Shown here one piece after another: positions 20,260-31,964 of a DNA stretch of 64,000 nt. Numbering within the stretch: the first letter of the stretch is position 1; the number at the start of each line of letters is the position of its first letter. Source of the stretch: Mesomycoplasma ovipneumoniae (GTDB lineage Bacteria; Bacillota_I; Bacilli_A; Mycoplasmatales; Metamycoplasmataceae); NCBI RefSeq assembly GCF_038095995.1, contig NZ_CP146005.1:124001-188000 (forward strand), written 5' to 3'. Position numbers and translations under genes: made by a program. The notes under the pieces were generated by a model, which searched no databases, was not told the DNA's origin, and worked only from the letters and a program-made list of their open reading frames with translations.

Positions 20260-20824
20260 CCCGAGTTTCCCAGTTTGATGAAATCATCTTGAAAAGTGTC
20301 CTGTTTTTGGGCACTTTTTTAACTTTTTTGACAAAAGTTAATTACAATTTTAAAACACTGGCAAAAATCAATTTATGGACAGAATAACAAAAACCATAAA
20401 AAATGTAACTACTATTTAAACTCAATGTAAATAGAAAACTCATTTTTATTTACATTGAGCCTAAAAAAATATGTGAAGTTTTGAAAGAGCCATAATTAAA
20501 AGCCTTAAATTTATAGATTTCTAAACGGTTAAATTTAAGGCATTGCATCATATTTAAAAATATGACGGAAAATTCGCGTTTTCTGATTTTTTAGCCAAAG
20601 AACATAAGCAATTCCCCCTTAATTCAATACAAAATTTATTAATTTATTCTTAGTGAGGATTATTATAACATAATTTTTTCCTAGACCAAGCATTTTTTTA
20701 CAAAAGGGTGATTTTAGAATAATAAAAATTAAAATTTTAGCATCAAAAAACGCGGATTTACCGGTATTTTTGCATTTTTATGTCACTAAAAAGTGAATTT
20801 TTGCCATCAAACTGTCAAACTCAG
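20260..20824 (-). mobile_element. Element A: 565-bp non-autonomous inverted-repeat element
   Basis: The element starts CCCGAGTTTCCCAGTTTGATG and ends with the imperfect inverse, CATCAAACTGTCAAACTCAGG. Inside are two strong hairpins (20421-20433 with 20447-20459; 20502-20513 with 20530-20541). On the minus strand there is a TATAAT-type promoter and a Shine-Dalgarno-led micro-ORF. No transposase is present. Related copies lie at 22994, 30779, 43700 and, in the opposite orientation, at 57329. Direct repeats of 31 bases flank it. I call it MITE-like by structure. Confidence 0.8.
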
Positions 20825-20971
20825 GATCCAGCAAATTAAACTAAATTAGCATATTAATTTGCGAAGATAAAGTTTTTTAATAAATAATAAAATATCCAGG
20901 CTAATTTTAAATTAATTTTTTTGTTGCAATTTTGATCAAAATTGCCTTAAATTTACAGAAAAAATATCAAG

Positions 20972-20997
20972 CTCACAAATTAAAAGTGAGTTTTTTT
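20972..20997 (+). terminator. Rho-independent terminator
   Basis: Five-base arms (CTCAC, GTGAG) with a nine-base loop are followed by seven Ts. It stands before the promoter of the GDSL lipoprotein gene and would stop read-through from lpdA and element A. Confidence 0.6.
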
Positions 20998-21042
20998 CTT
21001 CTAATTTACATTTTTTAGTTTTTTTATTTTTATTTTTTTTAG

Positions 21043-21048
21043 TATAAT
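21043..21048 (+). promoter_or_regulatory. -10 box of GDSL lipoprotein gene
   Basis: A perfect TATAAT lies about 37 bases before the ATG at 21085, and an AAAGGA Shine-Dalgarno is just upstream of the start. The -35 region is only T-rich. Confidence 0.6.
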
Positions 21049-21084
21049 TTTTAACTTATTAAACTAAAATCGAAAGGAAACAGT

Positions 21085-22899
21085 ATGAAATTCAAAAATG
21101 TTCAAAACTATCCCGTTAGAAAAAGATTAAAACTTATATCATTAGGTTTGTTACCATTAGCTACTGCAGTAACGTTTGTTGCGTGTGTTTCTCAAGACTC
21201 AGCAAAATTACAAACATTTAAATATTTAGCGATTGGTGATTCTGTTACCGCCGGATTTAATCAAGAAACTTATCGCGATTTTCAAGGTAAGCTTAACTCG
21301 CAAGGGGGGGGCGTAAGTGGCCTTTCGTATCCTTCCTTTTTTGCGCACTATTTGCAAAAGTTGAACAAAGATTCGCTAGTTTCATATGATAATTTGGCCT
21401 TTTCTGGTGCAACAGTAAAAAATTGACTTAATTTAATTAATCCTTCAAAATATACAACAGGAAAAGTCGCTGATAATCCTTTTGTCCCTAAAAATAACGA
21501 TCAAAATACAAAATTCAATGATTTATCTACCGTTTTTGGCAATTTTAATAAATCAAGTTACCCTGAATTAACTCAGAAAATTAAAAACGCTAATCTTTTG
21601 ACAATGACTCTTGGCGCTAATGATATTTTCTTAGTTGCAACTAAATTTGGCTCCCTTTTATCTCCCGAAACATCCGGAATCAAAGAGGAATTAGATAAAA
21701 TTACAGTAGAATCAGCTCCAGCAACAACTCAAGAAACAACAACTCCTGCTGATGGCAAGAAAACTCCTAAGAAAAAAGAAGATTTAAAACCAAAAATAGC
21801 CAAATATATAAAAAACGAAATTTCAACTAAAATAACAGAATTTAAAGCAGATTTAGAAAAGCTTTTAAAAGAATTAAAAGAAATTAATCCTAATTTACAT
21901 ATAAATTTACTTGCATATAAATTGCCAAACTCACTTTTAGTACAAGTTTTAAGTAACCTTTTTGCTAATGATTTTGGTTTAGAAAAAGATTATTTCCAAA
22001 AAGTTACAACCGAAATTAACACTGCAATTCGCCAAACAGCCCAAAAAACTAGTGTAAATTACGTTGATCCATTTGATGCAGAAATTTGAAATGATTCTGA
22101 TACAAAATTAGGAGCAACAAAATTTGATATTCACCCTCAAGTTAAGGGATATAAAAAAATAGCTGAACAATTATTGTTAAAATTAGCAACTGATCAAACT
22201 CAAGCTGGTGCTGTTGTTGATAATATTAAAAAATCTACGAAATTCACCGATAATGCTTCAGGAAATTTAACGTATAAACATGTTCTTGACCTCTCAAGTG
22301 TTGCAAAAACTAATGAAGAATTGTTGAAGAAAATAAATGACAATAAATCAGAAAATGATTTTATTGACGAAGAGTCTGAATTTGAAAAAACCCAAAATTC
22401 AGTAATCAAAGACGATAAAAGAGATTTAGCTGATTCAATGTTATCAGTTTTGAGCTCAAATATTTTTGGAAAATTAGATTTTAAAGACTTAGTTAAAAAA
22501 TCAGGACACTGACTAGCAGGTTCTTTTGTCAAATTTATTCCTGAATCAGCATCAGAACAATCTCTTGCAGAAGTTTTAAAATTACTTGGAGATTTTGCTA
22601 AACCTTATCTAAATAAACCAGATACTGATATAGTTAAAGTTGCGCTTAATAAAGTATTAACTGATCTAGAAAAAAATACAAAAGACTCTAAAAACCACTC
22701 AAAAATCACATTTCCTTCAATAATTAAAAGCATTATTTCTACCTTTGTTTCAAATCTTGATATTGCGAAAGTTTTAGTGGATTTACCCAAGTTAACAGGT
22801 AAAGGATCAACTTCATCATCGTCAACTCCTTCAACTTCAAGCAACTCAACTTCAACTCCATCAACTTCTGCTTCAACAGGTTCAACCTCTAGTTCTTAA
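21085..22899 (+). CDS. GDSL-family esterase/lipase lipoprotein
   Basis: A 604-residue lipoprotein. The signal peptide ends at the lipobox VACV with Cys34. The SGNH-hydrolase blocks are all visible: GDSVT (Ser53), the block II Gly in FSGAT, the block III Asn in LGANDIF (Asn179) and the catalytic pair in DIHP (Asp348, His350). It should therefore be an active surface esterase or lipase acting on host lipids. A lysine-rich insert with TPADGKKTPKKKED lies between blocks III and V. The last 40 residues are a Ser/Thr/Pro low-complexity tail. TGA tryptophans occur after ATVKN and elsewhere. A terminator follows at 22936. Confidence 0.9.
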
Positions 22900-22935
22900 T
22901 TAGACCCTAAAACACGTTATTAAAAATTAATACTT

Positions 22936-22971
22936 AAAAACATGGCATTTTTTAACGTCATGTTTTTTTAT
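22936..22971 (+). terminator. Terminator after GDSL lipoprotein gene
   Basis: The arms AAAAACATG and CATGTTTTT enclose a 14-base loop and end in a T run. It lies about 40 bases after the stop codon. Confidence 0.65.
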
Positions 22972-22993
22972 TTAAAAAAATAATTTATTTTTT

Positions 22994-23560
22994 TCCGAGT
23001 TTCCCAGTTTGATGAGATAATCTTAAAAAAGTCTCTGTTTTTGGGTGCTTTTTTAACTTTTTTTGGCAAAAGTTAATTCCTATTTTTTACTGATTTATTA
23101 AATATCAAAGTAAAAACCATAAAAAAATACAACTACTGTTTAAATTCAACGCAAATAGAAAACTCATTTTTATTTGCAGTGAGCCTAAAAAACATATGAA
23201 GTTTTGAAAGAACAATAACTAAAAGCCTTAAAATTTGTAGATTTCTAAACGGTCAAATTTAAGGCATTCCATCATATTTAAAAATATAATGGATAATTCG
23301 CATTTTCTGATTTTTTTATGACAAAAAACATAACTAATTCCCCCTTAATTCTAAAATCCAAATTTATTAATCATTCTTAAGTGAACTTTATTATAACACA
23401 ATTTTATTTTAGACCAAACATTTTTTTTTTTTTTTTGCAACAGGTGAATTTCAAAACTATAAAACTTAAGATTTTAGTGTCAAAAACCCAGGATTTACCG
23501 GTGTTTTTGCATATTTATATTCACTAAAAAGTGAATTTTTGCCATTAAACTGGGTAGCTC
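22994..23560 (-). mobile_element. Element B: degenerate copy of the 565-bp element
   Basis: It matches element A along its length, beginning CCGAGTTTCCCAGTTTGATGA and ending near AAACTGGGTAGCTC. The two hairpins and the micro-ORF with its AAGGGGGA Shine-Dalgarno are kept. A long T homopolymer lies inside. The right end is eroded and no flanking direct repeat is clear, so this may be an older insertion. Confidence 0.75.
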
Positions 23561-23571
23561 AAAAAAAAAAA

Positions 23572-23603
23572 AAAATCATCTTCTTAAAAATGAAGATGAT
23601 TTT
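23572..23603 (-). terminator. Terminator of glyA
   Basis: A perfect twelve-base stem (AAAATCATCTTC with GAAGATGATTTT) is followed on the minus strand by about eleven further Ts (plus-strand A run 23561-23571). It lies some 27 bases past the glyA stop. Confidence 0.85.
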
Positions 23604-23629
23604 TGCTAAACAAAAAAATAATTCATTTT

Positions 23630-24886
23630 TTAAATCCAATAACTAGACTTAATTGGGAATTTCTTTGTTAATTCCTGAATTTTTAGTTTAATTTCCTCAA
23701 TTTCACTAGGATTTAAATTTTTCTTTCTCAAGACAAAATCAATAATTTCAGCAAGAATAGTAAATTCTTTTTCCTTAAAACCGCGAGAAGTCATTGCTGG
23801 TGTGCCAAAACGAATTCCTGAAGTTACAAAAGGACTTAGGCTATCATTAGGAATTGTATTTTTATTTGTAATAATATTTACTGATTCAAGCAAAATTTGT
23901 GCTTGTTTACCTGTTAGATCGTAAGTTTTTTTAACATCAACAATAAAAAGGTGATTTTGAGTTTTTCCTGAGACAATTCTTGCACCTTTTTTTGCAAATT
24001 CATTTGCAAAAAAAGCAGCATTTTTAACAATTTGCTGGCAATAATCTTTAAATCAAGGTTGTAGAGCTTCGTTAAATGCAACAGCTTTTGCCGCAATTGT
24101 ATTAAAAAGTGGACCACCTTGAATTCCAGGAAAAACAATTTTGTCAATTTTATTTGCAATTTCTTCAATGTCTGTTAAAATCAAACCACCTCGAGGTCCG
24201 CGCAGAGTTTTTTGGGTTGTTGATGTTATTACGTGCGCAATTCCAACTGGCGAAGGATGGACTCCGGCAGCAATAAGGCCGGCAATATGGGCAATGTCAG
24301 CCAGCAAATAGGCGCCGACCTTGTCGGCAATTTGTCGAAAACGCCCAAAGTCAATCAAACCTGAATAAGCCGAATAGCCACAAATTATTAAATTTGGTCT
24401 GGTCTCAACAGCTATTTTTTCAATCTCATCATAATCAAGAGTTTCATTTTTGTCAAGAAAATAGCTAATTCCGGTGTAAAAAATTCCGGAAAAATTGACT
24501 TTATATCCGTGAGTTAAATGACCCCCTGAGCTTAAATCAAGGCCAAGAATTTTGTCTCCAGGTTTTAAAAGTGCGGCAAAAACGGCGGAATTTGCACTTG
24601 AGCCTGAATAGGGTTGGACATTTGCAAATTTTGTTCCAAAAAGTTGCTTTGCACGTTCAATTGCAATTAATTCAATTTTGTCAATAAACTCACAACCACC
24701 ATAATAGCGTTTTCCAGGATAACCTTCGCCATATTTATTGCTCAAACTTGTTCCATTTGCGCTTAGAACATCTTGCGAAGCATAATTTTCGCTAGCAATT
24801 AGTTCAATTTGGTCGTTTTGTCTTTGACTTTCTAAATTAATTAGCTCAGAAATTTGTTGATCTTTAATATTAATTTTCTTGTACAT
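23630..24886 (-). CDS. glyA: Serine hydroxymethyltransferase
   Basis: A 418-residue PLP enzyme that makes glycine and one-carbon tetrahydrofolate from serine. Visible are LIASENYAS, the loop [14 protein letters not shown], the histidine stretch [12 protein letters not shown], the PLP lysine in [14 protein letters not shown], and the C-terminal TPAMTSRGF. One TGA tryptophan (ALQPW) splits it under the standard code. The minus-strand TATAAT at 24904-24909 lies about 17 bases before the ATG. It is divergent from secDF. Confidence 0.97.
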
Positions 24887-24903
24887 TTTTCAAAAACATA
24901 GAA

Positions 24904-24993
24904 ATTATACTATAAAAATAAGGAATTCTCTAAAAACAGCCAACATTTTGCAAAAAATTTTTTTTGCATTTGCTAAGCAAAACATGGTATAAT
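24904..24993. promoter_or_regulatory. Divergent promoters of glyA and secDF
   Basis: A minus-strand TATAAT at 24904-24909 serves glyA. A plus-strand TATAAT at 24988-24993 serves secDF, whose ATG at 25019 is preceded by AGAAGGGGA. No good -35 boxes are visible. Confidence 0.65.
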
Positions 24994-25018
24994 TTTAAAT
25001 TTACTAGAAGGGGAAGTC

Positions 25019-27613
25019 ATGAAAATACGTAGTTTTTTTGCTAGGTTGTTTTCGCTTAATAGTTGAAAGCGTTTTTTTCTTGCTTTTTTAACATTTTCTT
25101 TTCTTGGAAGTGGTGTTTTTCTCGTTTCAAATTACTATATTTCACAGAACATCAATCGCTCAATTGAATATGGCGGTGGTGCTGAGGTTTTAGTTCAAGT
25201 TAAAACTTTGGACGGAAAAATTCCATCTTCAAAAGTTGTTCAGGAGGCAGATTCAGCTATTTTTCAGCGGCTAACCGGTGGGGCTAATTTGAATGGTACC
25301 AACGTTTTTACCGAAGGTGAAGGACGAATAAGAATTTCACGTAATAAAATCTCAAATAACCGTGAATTAGAGCAATTTATTGAAGAAATAGTCAATAAAC
25401 CAACACTTACAATTACAGATGTTAACACAAATCCCCTCTTTTTTGATGGTAAATTCGAAACAAACCTTAGTCTTGAAAACGGTGATGAGTCAAATTGGCT
25501 AGTTCCATTTGCTCCAGGTTCTGCCCTTTCACAGCCAAATCCTCAGAATCCATCAAGTAATCAAGTATTAATCGAATTAAAAGACAACAATGCTCAATTA
25601 GAGTGAACTAAAGCCACTGAACATATTTCAAAATTGCCCCGTGGTCAAAACAGAATTTTAATTTGATCTAACATTTCTGAACTTAAAAAAATTGCCCAAG
25701 AAAAATTCCCTCTTCAGTGGGAAAAAGCTAATAAAAATATATATAATTTTTTGCACGTTGGTGAAAAAACTACCCCTGATTTTTTGCCAGACCGAAAAAT
25801 TTTACAACCTTCACTTAAAAAATTCCAAATTGATGCAAAAAGGTATCTAATTTCTGATGCAACAGTTAGTCAGGCTTTAAATGGAAAATCCTTTGTAATT
25901 ACAGGTAATTTTTCTCCTCAAGAGGCAAAACAATTAGCGCTTGATATTAATTATGGGACTGCTGATTATAAATTAGATTTTTTGTCAGCTTCGTTTGTTA
26001 GCAAAACCAAGTCTGAGTCAGCCTTTATTGCTGGATGAATCGCAATTGGTCTAGCAATTGCGATAATTTCGCTATTTTTGATCGTAAATTACGGACTTTT
26101 AGGAATTGTTGCAACAATTTCACTTTCACTTTATGTCTTTTTGACATTACTTTTTTTCACTATTGTTCGAGGCGAATATTCTCCAATAACTATTTCAGCG
26201 CTTGTTGTCGGAATTGGGATGAATATTGATGCAAATGTCATTAGTTTTGAACTATTTAAATCGAGAATTTATGCTGGTAATTCGGCAATAAAAGCAAACT
26301 CCCAGGCTAATCGAACCTCTTTTAATGCAATTATTGACTCAAATGTTACAACATTGATAGCCGCGCTTGTTTTGTTCTTTTTTGGGACTAAAAATGTAAA
26401 AAGTTTCTCAATTACTCTTATTTTTTCAATTGTCTTTACGCTAATAGTGACAATTGGATTTACAAAATTTTTCACAAGCTTTATCCTTAAAGCTGATTTT
26501 TTCCAAAAAAGTAACAGATTTTGACTTTTAGGTATAAAAAATTATTACTTGAAAAAATATGAACGGGGTTATCAGTCAGTTTATTCACGAATTAATTATG
26601 AAAAAATTTATAAATATTCTAGATGAACTCCGCTTGTTTTGTTTGTAGGTTCCTTAGTGGTTTTTGCAACTTTTGCCGGAATTTATAAGTCTTTTGGTTC
26701 AGGATTTAATTTAGCTATTGACTTTAGTGGTGGTACAAACTTGCTAATTGAAACCTCAAATTCAAGTTTTGACTTGATAAACCAAGAAAAAGCTAATAAA
26801 ATAATTGATTTTTTAAATTCGCACAATATTAATAGCACAAATTCACTAATAACCCTAAATCCTTTAAATGAATCATCTTCTATTTTCAATATTGAAGTCA
26901 AAACCCAACTAGACTTAGCTTCCAGACTTTCGACTCTTAATTCAGAAATTCAAAGCAATTTTTCAAATATTCGCATGACGAATTATTCAATTTCAAATGA
27001 AGAAGCACAAAAATTAATTTTTAATGCAATACTTTCAGTTGGCTTAGCGCTTGTTTTTGTAAGTATTTTTACACTGATTAGATTTAAATGAACTTTTTCA
27101 TTTGCAATTATTCTTTCTCAATTCTTTAATGTTTTAATGGTCTTTTCTGCGATTATTATTACTCGAATTCAAATATCTCAAAATTTGGTTGTTGCAATTT
27201 TAACTCTAATTGGTTATACTGTAAATGATACAATTGTTGTCTTTGACCGTATTAAGACAAAATTTAGTGAAACAAATCACGTTGATGTTTACAAAAGTGA
27301 AAAAATTAACCAAATTTCATTAGAGGCAATTAAAGATACAGCTAAAAGATCTATTTTTACATCTCTAACAACAATTTTTACAATCATAGTTTTAATGATT
27401 TTTTATGAGTCAATTGATGTAGTCTTCAGCTTAACAATGCTTATAGGTGTTATAATCGGAACATATTCTTCATTATTTGTCGCAACCAGAATATGAAATA
27501 AATTAGAAGCATATCGAAACTATAAAAAACAAAAAAGAATTAACGCTAAATACTGAAATATCCAAAAAGTTCACGAACAAACATTTGCAAGTATTAATGA
27601 CTATGAGAAATAA
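25019..27613 (+). CDS. secDF: SecDF protein-export membrane protein (fused)
   Basis: An 864-residue fusion of SecD and SecF that assists Sec-dependent export. The SecD half has one N-terminal helix, a large extracytoplasmic region to about residue 335, and five helices with VVGIGMNIDANVI. The SecF half begins near residue 540 and shows FNLAIDFSGGTNLL and GYTVNDTIVVFDRIK. Many TGA tryptophans interrupt it under the standard code. The SecD outer domain is longer than in many Firmicutes and includes a Pro/Asn-rich loop. The gene stands alone with its own promoter. Confidence 0.95.
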
Positions 27614-27709
27614 GTAACCAAAAATTCAAATAATTACTAAAAAATATCTATTTTAATTTTTGGTTTTATTTTGTTAAAATTTTTTGTGGTTCAAAATTAA
27701 AGGTTAAAA

Positions 27710-28996
27710 ATGAAATCATTCTTAAATTCAAGTCCTAAGGGTACTTATGATATTGTTGAGCAAGAAAGTGAAATATTCCTAAAAATCCGTAATATTTTTT
27801 TCCAATATGCTAGAAAATTTAATTTCTCTTATATTGAAACACCAATTTTTGAGTATGCAGAAATTTTCGAAAAAACTAGTCAAGATTCAGATGTAGTAAC
27901 TAAAGAACTCTATAAATTTTTAGATAAATCAGATCGACAATTAGCTTTAAGGCCCGAGGGAACTGCACCAATCATGCGGGCAATTTGACAGCACAAATTG
28001 CACCAAGTTGAAAAAAAATTTTTTTATTTTGGTCCCATGTTTCGCTATGAAAAGCCGCAAAAAGGACGTTTTCGTCAGTTTTATCAAGCCGGATTTGAAA
28101 TTACTAACTATAAACCAGAGTCATTTTCTTTACAGATTTTAGAAGTTATTCTTTTAGTTATTAAAATTCTTGAAAATCTTAAAATTCAAAACTACCAGCT
28201 TAAAATTAATTACCTTTCAAATTCACAAACAAGAGAAGAATATTCTAAAGCTTTAAGTCAATATTTTGAAAAATATATCGATAAACTTGAGCCAATTTCT
28301 AAATCACGGCTCAGGAATAATCCTTTGAGAATTCTTGATGACAAGATAGAATCTTCTAAAGATTTTGTTAAATCAGCTCCAAAAATAAGCGACTTTTGAT
28401 CAACTGTGGATAAGCAAAATTTCAATTCAATAATTTCAATTTTTGAAAAATTTAAAATTAATTACGTGATTGATTATTCATTAGTTCGAGGGCTTGATTA
28501 TTATGATGAATTTGTTTTTGAATTTATTGATAATGACAAAATTTTAGGTTCAAAATTAACTTTTGCTGGCGGGGGTTGTTATAATAATTTACCACAAAAA
28601 TTCGGCATGGTTAATTTTAAAAGTATCGGCGTTGCCTTTGGAATTGAGCGTCTAATAGAAATTTTTAAATCTAATTCCCCTACTAAATTAACAAATTTAG
28701 ATTTTTATTTAATCGGGTTTAGTCAAGATGAAATTCTTAAAAATTTTGAATTTGCAATTTTACTTCGTGAGCAAAATTTTCAAGTTGATTTAAATAAATC
28801 ACCCCTATCAATTAAAGATGGATTTCAAAAAGCAAAAAAATCAGGTGCAAAATTTGCTTTTTTCTTTGAAAAGAATGAACAAGCTGGCCAAATATCAATC
28901 AAAAATCTTCAAACATCTATTAATAAAGTCATTTCACTTTTAAATATTGATTTTGAATTTTTAAAAACAATTATAGACGGAGAAACTCATGTATAA
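27710..28996 (+). CDS. hisS: Histidyl-tRNA synthetase
   Basis: A 428-residue class II synthetase. Motif 1 lies in YIETPIFEYAEIF, motif 2 in FRYEKPQKGRFRQFYQ, the histidine-binding signature in LVRGLDYY and motif 3 in GVAFGIERL. The C-terminal anticodon-binding domain is present but short. The aspS ATG lies inside its last eight bases. The hisS-aspS pairing is the usual Firmicute arrangement. Confidence 0.96.
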
Positions 28997-30701
28997 TTCA
29001 AAAAATTTATCCAAAGAACAAATTGGAAATATAGTTTCAATTCAAGGCTGAGTCCAAAATATACGTAAAATTAAAAGTAAAATCTTTGTGGTAATCCGTG
29101 ATTATCACGGAATTTTTCAAGTAATTATTGATGAAAATACCAAAAAAGTCGACAAATACTCAAAAGAATCTGTTGTGCGTGTTGAAGGCATTTTATCACT
29201 AAGAAGCAATCCAAATACAAAAATTCATAACGGTGATCTTGAAATAAACGCAATAAATTTTGAAATACTTTCATTTTCACAGCCAATTCCGTTTGAAATT
29301 CATAATGAAGCTCACACCAATGAAGATTTACGTTTGGAATACCGATTTTTAGATTTACGCCGTGAAGTAATGCAGAAAAATTTGACTTTTCGCTATAAAG
29401 TTTTTCACTATATTCGCTCTTTCCTTTTTGAAAATAATTTTATTGAAATTGAAACTCCGATTTTGTCAAAATCAACACCTGAAGGAGCGAGATCTTTTTT
29501 AGTTCCTACTCGACAAAAAGGAAAATTTTTTGCCTTACCGCAGTCACCTCAAATTTATAAGCAACTTTTAATGGTTTCTGGATTTGAAAAATACTTCCAA
29601 TTTGCCCGTGTTTTTCGTGATGAGGATCTAAGAAAGGATCGCCAATTTGAATTTTGTCAACTAGATTTAGAATTTGGTTTTAGTAATTTTGAAAAAATCT
29701 CCAATCAAATTGAAAACCTTATAAAATACTTGTGAGAAAAAATTTACTCTAATTCAAACATTGAATTTCCGCGGCTTGACTATGATTTTGTAATTGACAA
29801 ATATGGAACCGATAAACCTGACTTGCGATTTGAAAATAAATTATTTTCACTTGATTTTCTTGATGGTCAAGACCCACTTTTTCAAGGTAAAACTCGTGGA
29901 ATTTTTCTTGAAAATGTTTTAATTTCAAAAGCAGATTACCGAATTTTTTCTGAAAAAATAAGACAACATAATGCAAACAGACTTTTATACATTCATATTG
30001 AGTCTGGAAAAATTTTGTATTTTTCTTTTAAAACTGATGAATCTGTCTTGAAATCTAAGCTTGAAAGTTGACTATTAGAGAATAATTATCAAAATGGAAC
30101 TTTATTTTTAATTTCTGATAATTATCAAGAAACATCATTAGCTCTCGGGGCTTTACGAAATTTATTAGCACAAAAATACGACCTTATTATTGACAAAAAT
30201 CAATTTAAATTTGCCTGAATTATTAACTGACCGCTTTTTGAACTTGATTCAAATCAGCAAATAACTTCTGCTCACCACCCTTTTACAGCGCCTATTGTTG
30301 AAAATATTGAATTTTTAGATACTGACCCTATAAAAGTTCGCGCTCAGTCTTATGATCTTGTGCTTAATGGTTTTGAACTTGGTTCTGGTTCAATAAGAAT
30401 TAATAATTTTGAATTACAAAGTAAAATTTTTAGAATTTTAGGTCTTAATCAAGATCAGATTAACCTTCAATTTGGCAGTCTTTTAAAAGCTTTTAATTTT
30501 GGAGTCCCACCTCATGGAGGCTTTGCTTTTGGCCTTGACCGTCTAATTATGATTTTATTACAAACAAACTCAATTCGTGATGTTATTGCTTTCCCAGTAA
30601 ATTCAAAAGGCTTGGACTTATTGCTAAATTCACCTTCATCAATAAATCCTGAGTCATTATCTGAATACAATATCAAAATTAGCGACACAGATAAAGAATA
30701 A
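28989..30701 (+). CDS. aspS: Aspartyl-tRNA synthetase
   Basis: A 570-residue class IIb synthetase. It has an N-terminal OB-fold (GWVQNIRKIKSKIFVVIRDYHG), motif 1 in ETPILSKSTPEGARSF, motif 2 in FRDEDLRKDRQFEF, the bacterial insertion domain, and motif 3 in GFAFGLDRLIMIL. It starts at the ATG overlapping the hisS stop; this start is needed for the full OB-fold because a TGA tryptophan follows at residue 22. Confidence 0.96.
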
Positions 30702-30752
30702 TTTCTAAAAAAGCTTACAAATTTTGAATAAATAGGACAAATTAGAATATTA

Positions 30753-30778
30753 ATTTAACCAAAAAGCAACTAATTTTT
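30753..30778. repeat. First copy of 25-bp direct repeat
   Basis: This sequence (containing AAAAAGCAACTAATTTT) recurs at 31351-31375 and 31802-31826. The three copies bracket two adjacent mobile elements, so each element lies between direct repeats. Confidence 0.85.
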
Positions 30779-31350
30779 CCCGAGTTTCCCAGTTTAATGA
30801 GCTAATCTTAAAAAGGTGTCTGGTTTTGGGAACTTTTTTAACTTTTTTGCTAAAAATTAATTACCTATTTTAAAACACGGCAAAATCAAGCTATGGACAA
30901 AACAACAAAAACCATAAAAAATACAACTACTATTTAAACTCAATGCAAATAGAAAACTCGTTTTTATTTCCATCGAGCCTAAAAAACATATGAAGTTTTG
31001 AAAGAACAACAACCAAAAGCCCTAAATTTATAGATTTCTAAACGGTTAAATTTAAGGCATCCCATTATATTTAAAAACATAATGGATAATTCGCACTTAT
31101 TTTATTATGTCAAAAAACATAATTAATTCCTCCTTAATTCAATATCGTCAATTTATTAATTTATTCTTAAGTGAGAATCATTATAACACAATTTTATTTT
31201 TGACAAACATTTTTTTTTTTTTTTTGCAAAGGCTTAATTTTAAAATAATAAAAATTAAGATTTTAACCTCAAAAATACCCGTAAATCCGGGTATTTTTTC
31301 ATATTTGCATTCCTAAAAAGTGAATTTTACCATCAAACTGGAAACTCAGG
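30779..31350 (-). mobile_element. Element C: 572-bp non-autonomous element
   Basis: Same family as element A, beginning CCCGAGTTTCCCAGTTTAATG and ending CATCAAACTGGAAACTCAGG. Hairpins and the micro-ORF (Shine-Dalgarno AAGGAGGA) are kept on the minus strand. It lies between the first and second copies of the 25-bp repeat, which differ by one base. Confidence 0.8.
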
Positions 31351-31375
31351 ATTTAAGCAAAAAGCAACTAATTTT
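31351..31375. repeat. Second copy of 25-bp direct repeat
   Basis: The middle copy of the 25-mer separates element C from the 426-bp element and is identical to the copy at 31802-31826. Confidence 0.85.
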
Positions 31376-31801
31376 CCCGAGTTTCCCAGTTTTAAGACAA
31401 AAATTCACTTTTTAGTGAATATAAATATGAAGAAACACCCGTAAATCGGTGTTTTTTTAATGTAAAACCTTAATTTTATAAGTAGCATTTGGTAGCATTT
31501 TAAGTAATTTTATGGTATAATTATAAATTATGAAAAAACAAAAATTAACTAAGTTGGTTTAGTATCGATGTTGCAAAAATTAAGACAAAGGGTTGAATTT
31601 AACACTTTAGATCAGCAAATTATATTTAAAAAACACGATGGTGTCCCTAGCGATCCAAACATTTGAAATAGATATGATTTTTACTTTGATATCTTAATAA
31701 ATCACTAATAAAATTGTAACCAACTTTTACCAAAAAACTTAAAAAAGTCCCTAAAACCGGATACTTTTTTAAAATTACCTTATGAAACTGGGAAACTCGG
31801 G
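31376..31801 (+). mobile_element. 426-bp inverted-repeat element, copy 1
   Basis: The ends are CCCGAGTTTCCCAGTTT and its exact inverse AAACTGGGAAACTCGGG. Next to the left end is a TTCACTTTTTAGTGAA palindrome shared with the longer elements. Inside are a TATAAT (31516-31521) and a ten-codon frame MKKQKLTKLV that ends in TAG, followed by a 46-codon frame at 31568-31708; both look like transposase debris. The copy at 51901-52326 has the same length and appears identical. Perfect 25-bp direct repeats flank it. Confidence 0.85.
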
Positions 31802-31826
31802 ATTTAAGCAAAAAGCAACTAATTTT
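31802..31826. repeat. Third copy of 25-bp direct repeat
   Basis: The right-hand copy of the 25-mer closes the 426-bp element. Confidence 0.85.
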
Positions 31827-31843
31827 TGCCTTTTAAATAGCAA

Positions 31844-31892
31844 AAATTCCTAAAGAATTAAGCCTTGAACAGCTTTAAATCTTTAGGAATTT
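31844..31892 (-). terminator. Terminator of ABC transporter operon
   Basis: Twelve-base arms (AAATTCCTAAAG, CTTTAGGAATTT) enclose a 25-base loop and are followed on the minus strand by further Ts. It lies 70 bases after the stop at 31965 and can end the operon that begins at 37142. Confidence 0.65.
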
Positions 31893-31964
31893 ATAATGAA
31901 TAACAAAGAGATTTGGCAAATTTAGATAAAATTTAGCCCTAACTATACATGTCAAATTCAAAAA

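Noticed and set aside
31107-31316. 69-codon frame on the plus strand inside element C
   Set aside because: It crosses the conserved non-coding hairpin region of a repeat element and is not kept in the other copies.
20260-31350. Repeated intergenic blocks as a CRISPR array
   Set aside because: The repeats are several hundred bases long, dispersed, and have inverted ends. No short regularly spaced repeats or cas genes are present.
31568-31708. 46-codon frame in the 426-bp elements as a gene
   Set aside because: It is preceded by a stop-interrupted frame and lies in a short inverted-repeat element; it is more likely a leftover of a transposase. It is described within the element.
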